A stretch of DNA of 10,068 nucleotides from Nitrospiraceae bacterium (GTDB lineage Bacteria; Nitrospirota; Nitrospiria; Nitrospirales; UBA2166). Both the position numbers and the translations under genes were made by a program. Positions within the stretch are counted from its first letter, which is position 1; each line of letters opens with the position of its first letter. Shown one piece after another: positions 1 through 6,888 of this stretch. The notes below the pieces were generated by a model. It ran no database searches, was not told the origin of the DNA, and saw only the letters and a list, made by a program, of their open reading frames with translations. The stretch lies in contig PBSN01000027.1 of assembly GCA_002726235.1 (NCBI GenBank), forward strand, positions 1-10,068, read 5' to 3'.

Positions 1-735
1 GCTCACCGGGGTGGGCGCAACCATCGCTGCCGGCAACCAACTGTGAAAGGGCATAATCGCAGCTTTGGCTAACCCCGCGATAAACAAAACGTAAATGATC
101 GTAAGCAGGATGGGCGCATCGACACCTGCGAAAACTCCACCTCGTTGGAACTCCAAGGTTCCTGTCAGGGTGTAGGTAAGAACGACTGCAGCGAGGAAGA
201 AGCTTTTCGACGCTCCGACCAGGTAGATGAGATACATCTTCCCGCCTTTCCAGGCTTCCGCGGTCTGCTTGTGCATGACCAGAGGATAGGTGGAGAGGCT
301 GAGAATTTCGTAGAACAAAAAGAGCGTAAAGAGATTCGAGGCAAACGCAACTCCTATTGTCGAGGAAAGCGCAATAGCGAAACAGGCATAAAATCTCGTC
401 TGTGCATGCTCATTGAGACCGCGCATGTAGCCGATCGAATAGATAGTGGCAAGTATCCATAAAAATGACGCGGTGGTGGCAAAGAGTAGTCCCAACGCAT
501 CCGCACGAAAACTGATACTGATCCCGGGAAGCAGTGTTACCAGCGTAAATTCAATAACTCCGCCGGCCAACACCGCAGGTGCCATCGACAGAACAATTAG
601 AAACTTAATGATGCCGGCACCGATAGAGAACGATTCTCGAAGATTAGGGCTATGCCGAGCGTATACAATAAGCAACGCTGCGATAGCAGAAACTGTGAGG
701 GCAAGAACCGGTTTTATGGAGACAATAGATTCCAT
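1..735 (-). CDS. Proton-pumping antiporter-like complex I membrane subunit (NuoM/MrpD type), 5' part
   Basis: First 245 codons of a polytopic membrane protein; the rest lies beyond the left edge. It belongs to the NuoL/M/N-MrpA/D family of proton- or cation-translocating subunits in the complex I membrane arm and Mrp antiporters. Visible family marks are the FRADALGLLF stretch (about residues 76-85), SIGYM (100-104), the Glu of FYEILSLSTYPL (E143, matching the pump-helix Glu of NuoM), and the Lys of GLAKAAIMPFHSWLP (K224, matching the central Lys, then HSWLP at 231-235). Hydrophobic segments fill most of the rest. The start ATG at 735 has an AGAGG ribosome site 9 nt upstream (745-749). The gene follows nuoK after 26 nt, where nuoL would be expected. 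The N-terminal half reads more like MrpD/NuoM than NuoL, so no symbol is given. Family assignment is strong; exact subunit identity is uncertain. Confidence 0.88.
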   Translation of the reverse strand, partial: MESIVSIKPVLALTVSAIAALLIVYARHSPNLRESFSIGAGIIKFLIVLSMAPAVLAGGVIEFTLVTLLPGISISFRADALGLLFATTASFLWILATIYSIGYMRGLNEHAQTRFYACFAIALSSTIGVAFASNLFTLFLFYEILSLSTYPLVMHKQTAEAWKGGKMYLIYLVGASKSFFLAAVVLTYTLTGTLEFQRGGVFAGVDAPILLTIIYVLFIAGLAKAAIMPFHSWLPAAMVAPTPVS

Positions 736-743
736 GTCGAGTT

Positions 744-757
744 ACCTCTGACCTCTG
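744..757 (-). promoter_or_regulatory. Tandem ribosome-binding-site repeat before the antiporter-like gene
   Basis: Between nuoK and the antiporter-like gene the 7-base unit CAGAGGT (minus strand) occurs twice in tandem. The copy nearer the gene places AGAGG 9 nt before the ATG at 735, a good Shine-Dalgarno fit. The second copy is too far away to act on that ATG directly and may be a chance duplication. Seen directly; its role is inferred. Confidence 0.5.
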
Positions 758-761
758 ATCC

Positions 762-1064
762 CTACCATTTCAACAAGTTCAATTGATCAACGTTCGTCGC
801 GATCTTGCGGCGGAAGACGACGATAATGATGGCTAGTCCGATGGCCGCTTCTCCCGCAGCAATGGCAATGACGAAGATTGCCGCTATTTGTCCATCCAAG
901 GCATCGAAGTAGGAGGCGAACGCGACGAGATTAATATTTGCGGCATTCAACATAATCTCGATGGACATGAAGATGATGATAAAGTTTCGTCGAATGAGAA
1001 CACCGACGAGTCCAATTACAAACAGGATTGTGGCCACTGCCACGTAGTAGGATAAAGGGATCAT
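762..1064 (-). CDS. nuoK: NADH-quinone oxidoreductase subunit K
   Basis: Small membrane subunit of complex I and a homologue of MrpC, 100 residues, the usual family length. Three hydrophobic helices lie at about residues 5-24, 29-50 and 60-85. The two buried glutamates needed for proton translocation in the family are both present: E36 in the SIEIMLNAANINLV motif and E72 in AIAAGEAAIGLAI. The ATG at 1064 overlaps the nuoJ stop in an ATGA arrangement (1061-1064), so the two are likely translationally coupled. No separate strong ribosome site is seen. The gene is followed 26 nt later by the antiporter-like subunit. Nothing is missing or broken. Confidence 0.97.
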   Translation of the reverse strand: MIPLSYYVAVATILFVIGLVGVLIRRNFIIIFMSIEIMLNAANINLVAFASYFDALDGQIAAIFVIAIAAGEAAIGLAIIIVVFRRKIATNVDQLNLLKW

Positions 1065-1591
1065 GGTTTGTCAGAAGAATCGTATTGCCGGGCAATCGGA
1101 GTTTTGGCCAGGACGATAGCTCCGATAATCGCTCCAAGTAGAAATACCGCAATGATTTCAAATTGAAGCAGAAAATCGTTAAATATTGTAATTCCGACTG
1201 CTTTCGTGTGACCGACGAAACCAATCACTTCAGGGGTCGCGTTTCCGCTGAGGCTTGCAAAGGGACTGCTCAAGAGCATCAGTAAAAAGACTCCTCCAAC
1301 TCCGGCTGTGACAAATGCGATCACCGCAGTGCGTTGATGAAATACCCGCTCTTCTGTTTTAAGATTGAGCAGCATGAGTACAAAGAGATAGAGCACAAGG
1401 ATGGCTCCGGCATAGACAATGATCTGGACCATCGCAAGAAACTCTGAGTTCAACAGAATGAAGAATCCCGCAACGTGGAGAAGAAGGGTAAGTAGTGCTA
1501 GTCCGCAGTGCACTGGATTTCTGAGTGCAACGGTCAATATCCCCGAAGCGATACTTATCAAAGCAAGGTAGGCAAAGAAGAATGTGGTCAT
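1061..1591 (-). CDS. nuoJ: NADH-quinone oxidoreductase subunit J
   Basis: Membrane subunit of complex I and a homologue of the MrpA C-terminal part, 176 residues, normal for the family. Five hydrophobic helices are seen at about residues 5-23, 28-47, 53-76, 90-109 and 141-163. The third holds the conserved VQIIVYAGAILVLYLFVLMLLN stretch (55-76), where the family has the pi-bulge helix linked to coupling. The RNPVH turn (24-28) after helix 1 and E50 just before helix 3 are also typical. It lies 13 nt after nuoI and overlaps nuoK by 4 nt, the standard I-J-K order. The ribosome site is weak, so coupling to nuoI translation is likely. Confidence 0.96.
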   Translation of the reverse strand: MTTFFFAYLALISIASGILTVALRNPVHCGLALLTLLLHVAGFFILLNSEFLAMVQIIVYAGAILVLYLFVLMLLNLKTEERVFHQRTAVIAFVTAGVGGVFLLMLLSSPFASLSGNATPEVIGFVGHTKAVGITIFNDFLLQFEIIAVFLLGAIIGAIVLAKTPIARQYDSSDKP

Positions 1592-1604
1592 TTCAAAATC
1601 GTTG

Positions 1605-2387
1605 TTAGGCCTTCGGTTCTGGTGAAGTAGACTCTAAACTTGGTGCGGGCGTGACAACTGCAGTTTTTTCTGCCGCGCTGGGCGAGCCTGTGTCAGGCGT
1701 TTTGGCGATGGCTACTGGCGCTTCCGACTTGGGTACAGTGTCTACGTCAATAGGCTCGTCTTCACTCGGAGGAGTTAAAGTTTGATATGGCGACTGCATC
1801 TCGACGGTGGGAGATGGGAAGCGATAGCGATATCGTTCCCACATTTCGTCGTCGACCTCTTGGTTGTGGACAAAGAGATACTTTTTGGAATCCTCAAGAA
1901 AACGCTCCCCGATCGCGTAGAGTTTCTTTTTGTCAAAGATGAGGGCGCGTTTGTCTGTCGTTGAATATTCGTATTCCTTTGTCATCGCAAGTGCATTGAC
2001 AGGGCAGGCTTCAACGCAATAGCCGCAAAACACACACTTTGTAATATCAATATAGAATTCCTTCGCATGGCGAAGCAATGGGTTTGGTGCATCAGGCCCG
2101 GCGGGCTCACTCACGACTTTTATGCAGTGTGATGGACAGGCCGCTTCACACAAATCACACCCGACGCACCGTTCTTCGCCTATTTTCCCTTCACCTTTAT
2201 CGTATCGCAGTAAACCAAGGGCGCCACGATGGGCATCAGGAATAATTCGTTTCTCACGCGGGTATTGAAAAGTCACCTCTCTCATAAACATGTGCTTGAA
2301 GGGTACTTTCATCGCAGTCCAGATTTCTCGAAACAAAACTGCGTCAAAAAACTTCTTTATGGGTCCTTCGCGTGCGGATTTTTGCAT
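1605..2387 (-). CDS. nuoI: NADH-quinone oxidoreductase subunit I (8Fe ferredoxin-like, long C-terminal tail)
   Basis: Peripheral subunit holding clusters N6a and N6b, which pass electrons from NuoG to N2 in NuoB. Both 4Fe-4S motifs are intact: C74/C77/C80/C84 (CVGCDLCEAACP) and C118/C121/C124/C128 (CVFCGYCVEACP). An amphipathic N-terminal stretch (about 1-45) fits the membrane-docking region of the family. The protein is 260 residues, against about 180 for E. coli NuoI. The excess is a C-terminal tail from about residue 195, rich in Pro, Ala, Thr, Ser and Glu and likely disordered. It starts 17 nt after the nuoG stop, so there is no room for nuoH, which usually lies between nuoG and nuoI. The ribosome site is weak. 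Confidence 0.97.
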   Translation of the reverse strand: MQKSAREGPIKKFFDAVLFREIWTAMKVPFKHMFMREVTFQYPREKRIIPDAHRGALGLLRYDKGEGKIGEERCVGCDLCEAACPSHCIKVVSEPAGPDAPNPLLRHAKEFYIDITKCVFCGYCVEACPVNALAMTKEYEYSTTDKRALIFDKKKLYAIGERFLEDSKKYLFVHNQEVDDEMWERYRYRFPSPTVEMQSPYQTLTPPSEDEPIDVDTVPKSEAPVAIAKTPDTGSPSAAEKTAVVTPAPSLESTSPEPKA

Positions 2388-2404
2388 CTTGTGTCTTTAT
2401 GCGG

Positions 2405-5209
2405 TTATTTTTCGGGTATCTCAGGTTTCGTCGTGTCCCCTTTGGGAGCATGTGCGGTGCTTGGGAGCCCATGTTTTTCTAACGTGACTGGGCCGGATTT
2501 GAACGCGGGAACGCCAGTCACCGCATCTGTCGTGCAGGCGATTAAATCCTTGAGTGAAGGATTGGAAAAATGTTCTGGGAAGAAGGTTAGGCCTGTGGGC
2601 AATGAGTCATCGACTCGAAAGGACATTTCAACACATCCAGTCGGCGAACTTATTTTTACGCTGTCGGCTTCACCTAATCCCAGCGATTCGATATCGTTCT
2701 GGCTGAGATGAAGACTGCCATGATTGGGATACATGGTCAGTAGAGCAGACGAGCGTGTTGAAAGTTTTCCTGAGTGGTAAATAATCTGACCCAGAGTGAG
2801 TATCGGTGATTTTCCTGTCGGTGTCCCTTGTGGATTAGCATATCGTGCACTGACGTTTGCAGCATATCCATTGCGCAGATAAGACAAGAGGTTGGGTGCA
2901 GGTTTCTCTTTCCGCTCTTTTGAAAAATAGCTAGGAATAAGTCTTTCAATGTCGTGAAGAACATCCTGCGGTCCTTCATATTCCATTGTGTGTCCCAAGC
3001 CATGCGCAATTACGGCGAAAACTTCCCAGTCTGGCCGTGAGTCTTCCTTGGGTTGGAGCGCTTCGTTGAGCGGCCCGATTCGTCCCCAGAAGTTCGTCAT
3101 CGACCCAACTTTCTCGGCATACGAGCATGCAGGAAAGACGACGTGCGCTAATTTCGCAGTCTCTGTCATGAACAGGTCTTGGCAAATCAGGAATTCAACG
3201 TTTTCCAAAGCTTCCCGTACTTTTGACGAAGCTGGCAATGTTGCAAGCGGGTTTTCCCCTACGATATACAACGCTTTAATCTGACCGTTGCGGCATCGAT
3301 CAAGAATTTCCATCAGTGATGCGCCGGAATTTTCGGGTGGGAGCTCACAACCCCACGCCACGCCACATCGCGTGCGTGCTTCAGCATCACTGAATGCAAC
3401 TTGCCCAGGAAGTAGTTCTGGTGCGACACCCATGTCGACCGCACCTTGCTCATTCGCTTCTTCCGGAAGACAGGTGATGCCAGAACCTGGTTTTAGTAGC
3501 GCGCCGGTTAGCCAGGCCAGATCGATAAGATTGAGCATGGCGGTATAACCACCTGCACGCATGCTAACGCCCTCTGCACACAAAATTACCGTTCGCGGTG
3601 ATTGCGTGAGGATTGTTGCGACATCAACGATCGTATCAACATCGATATTCGTTTTCACTGCTATCGCTTCCAAGGACATTGTCTCTAGTGCGGCTTTAAT
3701 TGCCTTCAGCGCCTCGGGGTACGGAGCCGTGGCATCTTTGTCAAAAAGGTCACGTTCGATTAGCGCCTTGATCAAGCCAGTGACAAACCAATTCTCTGTT
3801 TCAGGGTGCAGTCGAAGGTGATGGACATTATCAAACTCCAACTTGGCAAGATGTGTTGTCCGTGGATTTGCAATAAAAACATTAGATTTGTAGACGCGGA
3901 TTGCCTCTTTGACGCGTAGCCCCGTAATCGGGTGTGTTTCCGTAATGTCCGAGCCGATGAGTAAAATTGCCTTTGCTTTGGTGATTTCCTCGAATGAATT
4001 CATCGAGCAGCTTAACCCAGTTGCGTCGCGCATAGCACGAACGAAATTCATATGCCCGTAGCGGGCACTACTGTCGATGTTATTGGTGCCCAGCGCACCT
4101 CGCATGAGACGCTGAAACACATAGAGGTCTTCATTTGTGCAGCGTGCGGTGATCAGACCGGCAATTGCTTGTCCTCCGTGCTTGGACTTGATGTCCGCAA
4201 GTTTCCTGACGGTTTCATCGATTGCATTTATCCATGGGGTTGGGGCATGGATGTCTGCTTTTTGTGAAGAATGGCGAACAAGCGGTTGCTTCAATCGCGC
4301 TGTGTGATCGACATAGTGAAACCCGAAGCGTCCACGCACGCAAATTCCGCCATGCCCTTGCGCTGTCGTTTCGCGATCCCCCCACTTATTCTTCCACGAA
4401 AGCGCGGATCGCACACGAACTACTTTCTCGTCTTTGGTGTCAAGGAAAGTTTCACAGCCATCCGCACAATATGTACATGTTGTTGTGGTTGTTTTCAGTT
4501 GCCATGGCTTATAGATGTATTTTGCAAATTTGTTAGTGATTGCACCAACTGGGCATACCGCTAAGCAATCTCCGCAAAACTCGCAATGCAATGGCACGTC
4601 GCCTTTGGCAACGACCTGCTGAGCCCCGTTTTTCTTGAGAAACTGGAGGGCTCCGGTTTTGAATTTGCCTTTCTCGTTCTTTGCCGGATTGATCATCTGA
4701 ACATCTTCACAGATGTTGATACACTCGCCACACACAATGCAGCGCTCCATATTAAAATCGAGCACGAGACTTCGTGTATCTTCGGGAATTACCTTTCGTT
4801 TGACATCAATCAGGTTTGTGATCTCGTGGCCAAATGCCATGTCTTGGAGTTCGCATCTTCCATCAGCATCGCATACGGGACAATCAAGGGGATGCGTCGA
4901 AAGGTGCTTAGAAACAGCTTTCTTGCGAGCCTCAAATAGATCAGGAGTCTCAGTGGTCACAACCATGTCAGCCTGCACTTTGGCGGTACAGGAACGAACT
5001 GGCGCCTTTTTCCCTTCGACTGTGACAAGACAAACCCCGCATGATCCAAACGGATCAAAGGTGTAGTGGTAACACATGGCTGCGATCCTTTTGCCCTGCT
5101 TTGAAATGACATCATAGAGCGAGATGCCTGGCTTGGCGTGTACGACCTCACCGTCGATCGTCAACTCGACAGGTTCGACTTCAACATCGGGGTTGGTTAC
5201 AGGTTTCAT
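2405..5209 (-). CDS. nuoG: NuoG-type complex I subunit with formate-dehydrogenase-like features
   Basis: 934-residue iron-sulfur protein of the complex I electron-input arm. In order: 2Fe-2S domain (C46, C57, C60, C74); His-Cys3 4Fe-4S site (H106, C110, C113, C119); two complete ferredoxin-type motifs (C157/C160/C163/C167 and C209/C212/C215/C219); a 4Fe-4S motif opening the pterin-oxidoreductase domain (C245, C248, C252, C290); a long molybdopterin-type domain with FDH-like EEANEQGAVDMG; and a dinucleotide-binding C-terminal domain (about 800-920). Canonical NuoG has one ferredoxin-like cluster where this has two, as in FdhA and HydA/HndD proteins. The metal-ligand Cys/Sec of formate dehydrogenases (ARV-C/U-H) is replaced: it reads ARYGH, with G385 before H386. 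Formate oxidation is therefore unlikely and a structural or electron-relay role is inferred. An in-frame stop (5246-5248) and lack of other start codons fix the ATG at 5209; no clear ribosome site precedes it. Confidence 0.9.
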   Translation of the reverse strand: MKPVTNPDVEVEPVELTIDGEVVHAKPGISLYDVISKQGKRIAAMCYHYTFDPFGSCGVCLVTVEGKKAPVRSCTAKVQADMVVTTETPDLFEARKKAVSKHLSTHPLDCPVCDADGRCELQDMAFGHEITNLIDVKRKVIPEDTRSLVLDFNMERCIVCGECINICEDVQMINPAKNEKGKFKTGALQFLKKNGAQQVVAKGDVPLHCEFCGDCLAVCPVGAITNKFAKYIYKPWQLKTTTTTCTYCADGCETFLDTKDEKVVRVRSALSWKNKWGDRETTAQGHGGICVRGRFGFHYVDHTARLKQPLVRHSSQKADIHAPTPWINAIDETVRKLADIKSKHGGQAIAGLITARCTNEDLYVFQRLMRGALGTNNIDSSARYGHMNFVRAMRDATGLSCSMNSFEEITKAKAILLIGSDITETHPITGLRVKEAIRVYKSNVFIANPRTTHLAKLEFDNVHHLRLHPETENWFVTGLIKALIERDLFDKDATAPYPEALKAIKAALETMSLEAIAVKTNIDVDTIVDVATILTQSPRTVILCAEGVSMRAGGYTAMLNLIDLAWLTGALLKPGSGITCLPEEANEQGAVDMGVAPELLPGQVAFSDAEARTRCGVAWGCELPPENSGASLMEILDRCRNGQIKALYIVGENPLATLPASSKVREALENVEFLICQDLFMTETAKLAHVVFPACSYAEKVGSMTNFWGRIGPLNEALQPKEDSRPDWEVFAVIAHGLGHTMEYEGPQDVLHDIERLIPSYFSKERKEKPAPNLLSYLRNGYAANVSARYANPQGTPTGKSPILTLGQIIYHSGKLSTRSSALLTMYPNHGSLHLSQNDIESLGLGEADSVKISSPTGCVEMSFRVDDSLPTGLTFFPEHFSNPSLKDLIACTTDAVTGVPAFKSGPVTLEKHGLPSTAHAPKGDTTKPEIPEK

Positions 5210-5393
5210 CGCAGTGAGGGGAGTATTGACAAATTCAAAGGTTTCTCAAATTGGCAAGAGTTAGGAGACACTACAAAAATACCAAGAGAATATAAGGCTC
5301 TTCAAAAAATAACCGCGCGGTAAGGTGCAAGAGGCGTGGGTGAACACGACAAAGAACTGAGGACGCCGCTACTGGCGTTTTGCCCTAGGCCCA
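5210..5393. other. 184-bp gap between nuoD and nuoG, where nuoE and nuoF would normally lie
   Basis: No coding sequence or remnant of nuoE or nuoF is recognisable here. On the minus strand, just after the nuoD stop, a small hairpin (ACGCC/GGCGT, 5363-5378, 6-nt loop) is seen without a T tract. Further on, a 10-bp palindrome ACCGCGCGGT (5312-5321) is followed by a T-rich stretch, but it has no room for a loop. The nuoG-proximal half (about 5220-5310) is AT-rich and could hold a promoter, but I see no convincing -35/-10 pair. Confidence 0.6.
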
Positions 5394-6674
5394 TTAACGG
5401 TCACACTCTCCCATCACGACATCATAGGTACCAAAGATCGTGACGGAATCTGAAATCATATATCCTTTACACATGTGGTCAAATGCTCCCATGTGGATGA
5501 ACGAAGGCGCCCGAATCTTCATGCGATAAGGCCGCGAGTCTCCATCGCTCACGATGTAAAATCCGAGTTCGCCCTTGTGGGCTTCGGTGCCACAGTAGAT
5601 TTCTCCTTTCGGCGCCTTGAAGCCTTCAGAAAAGAGTTTGAACTGCTGAATCATGTTCTCAAGGCTGGTAAGCACACGGTCTTTTGTCGGGAGAGTCACG
5701 CTCGGTCGTTTGGCCATGATCTGATTGCGAGGATCGTCGGCTGGAAGTTGGTCAAGCTCTTTGAGATGATCAAGGCACTGCCTGATGATTTTGACACTCT
5801 CTCTCATCTCTTCCATACGAATCCAGTATCGATCGTATGTGTCGCCATTTGTGCCGACAGGAACCTTCCACTCGACTTTGTCATAGGCCGCATAGGGTTC
5901 ATACTTGCGCAGGTCATAATCGACCCCCGATCCTCGGAGTGGCGGACCACTCATCCCAAAGCTAATGGCGTCTTCAGCTGAAATCACTGCCACGCCTTTC
6001 GTCCTTGCAAGCCAGATCCGATTTTTTTCGAGAAAGATCATGTACTCATCGATTTTTGGAGGAAAGTAATCGAGATATTCGCGCATCGTCTCGACAAGAG
6101 ATGGAGAGAGATCTCGCTCGACACCTCCGATGCGATACCAACTCGTGGTTAGACGAGCACCACACAGTCGTTCAAACCAATCGAGCAGAATTTCGCGATC
6201 ACGAAAAGTGTAGAAGAAAACCGTCATTGCACCAAGGTCCAAAGCCTGGGTTCCAAGCCAGAACTGGTGTCCGATGATTCTCTGGATTTCCGCGACGATG
6301 GTTCGAAGGTATTCCGCACGTTCTGGAACTTGCAGATTAATCAGCTTTTCGACCGCTCGAACATACGCAAAGTTGTTGTACATGGCACAGACATAGTCTA
6401 GCCGGTCGGTATGTGGGATAAACTGATGATATGTGCCATGCTCGGCGAGCTTTTCAACCCCGCGATGCAAATATCCCATTACAGGAGTAGCCTTGATGAT
6501 GCGCTCGCCTTCCAGATCCAAGACGACCTTGAGTACCCCGTGAGTGGCAGGGTGTTGCGGTCCCATGTTGAGCATCAGTTCTTCAGTGCGAAGAACGGGA
6601 AGGGCAGGATCTTTAGGACGATTTGGGTCGACCCGATATACAGTGTCTCGCTGGTCTTGAAGGCCTTGGGACAT
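5394..6674 (-). CDS. nuoD: NADH-quinone oxidoreductase subunit D (49 kDa)
   Basis: Core Q-module subunit, related to the large subunit of NiFe hydrogenases, which forms the quinone pocket with NuoB. It is 426 residues, a normal length for an unfused NuoD. The quinone-binding residues are present: H41 and H45 in GPQHPATHG and Y94 in HTDRLDY, the His45-Tyr94 spacing matching the His38-Tyr87 pair of Thermus Nqo4. Other family marks are MGYLHRG (66-72), SWYRIGG, GPPLRGSG and a C-terminus ending GECDR, near the usual GEVDR. It is separated from nuoC by a gene on the opposite strand, so it must have its own promoter or be reached by transcription across that gene. An AAGGAG sits 13 nt before the ATG, farther than usual; no in-frame start codon lies in between. 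Confidence 0.98.
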   Translation of the reverse strand: MSQGLQDQRDTVYRVDPNRPKDPALPVLRTEELMLNMGPQHPATHGVLKVVLDLEGERIIKATPVMGYLHRGVEKLAEHGTYHQFIPHTDRLDYVCAMYNNFAYVRAVEKLINLQVPERAEYLRTIVAEIQRIIGHQFWLGTQALDLGAMTVFFYTFRDREILLDWFERLCGARLTTSWYRIGGVERDLSPSLVETMREYLDYFPPKIDEYMIFLEKNRIWLARTKGVAVISAEDAISFGMSGPPLRGSGVDYDLRKYEPYAAYDKVEWKVPVGTNGDTYDRYWIRMEEMRESVKIIRQCLDHLKELDQLPADDPRNQIMAKRPSVTLPTKDRVLTSLENMIQQFKLFSEGFKAPKGEIYCGTEAHKGELGFYIVSDGDSRPYRMKIRAPSFIHMGAFDHMCKGYMISDSVTIFGTYDVVMGECDR

Positions 6675-6888
6675 AGATGAATTTGGGCTCCTTAATTGGC
6701 TCGCAAAACCCCCATGGTATACAGGGTTGTCTACTCTCGCAAGAGGGGAAAAGTCCTATTGTTGATAGTGGGCCAAAAGTGCTACATAGGTTACTGCTAT
6801 AAACTGTTGCCACATCAGCATATTTCCCCTTTTCGAGTTGCATCCTCTCTGATAAGCTGTTCGGCACTGCTGATCATTGTGGAGCATT
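6675..6888. promoter_or_regulatory. Divergent intergenic region between nuoD and the radical SAM gene
   Basis: These 214 bp separate two divergently read genes and should hold a promoter for each. For the plus-strand gene, an extended -10-like box TGCTATAAA (6795-6803) is the best candidate; no good -35 is seen, and it would give a leader of roughly 80 nt. A GGAG at 6881-6884 is the ribosome site for the ATG at 6889. For nuoD, only a weak TTGCGA / TATACC pair with a 15-nt spacer is visible on the minus strand, about 25 bp upstream of its AAGGAG. A short inverted repeat CTCT-CGCA-AGAG lies at 6734-6745. No known operator is recognised. Confidence 0.4.

Noticed and set aside
145-751. Plus-strand open frames of about 100 codons in this region
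   Set aside because: They lie antisense to a clear antiporter-like membrane protein and have no recognisable content.
4052-5066. Several plus-strand open frames of 70-117 codons
   Set aside because: They are antisense shadows of nuoG, with Cys-rich or low-complexity translations due to the opposite strand.
2405-5209. Calling this gene a formate dehydrogenase alpha subunit
   Set aside because: The domain layout fits, but the Cys/Sec ligand is Gly and the gene sits between nuoD and nuoI, so a complex I subunit is the better call.
5304-5321. ACCGCGCGGT palindrome followed by a T-rich run as a terminator after nuoD
   Set aside because: The 10-bp palindrome has no loop, so only about three base pairs could form in a hairpin; it is also over 70 nt past the nuoD stop.
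5475-5981. Plus-strand open frame of 168 codons
   Set aside because: It is antisense to the conserved C-terminal half of nuoD and resembles no family I know.
6744-6800. Divergent region as an insertion-sequence end or attachment site
   Set aside because: No terminal inverted repeats or matching direct repeat at 8530-8590 could be found.
6877-6888. TTG at 6877 as start of the radical SAM gene
   Set aside because: It overlaps the GGAG at 6881-6884, which is well placed for the ATG at 6889; the latter gives a natural N-terminus (MRRLKITILDL).
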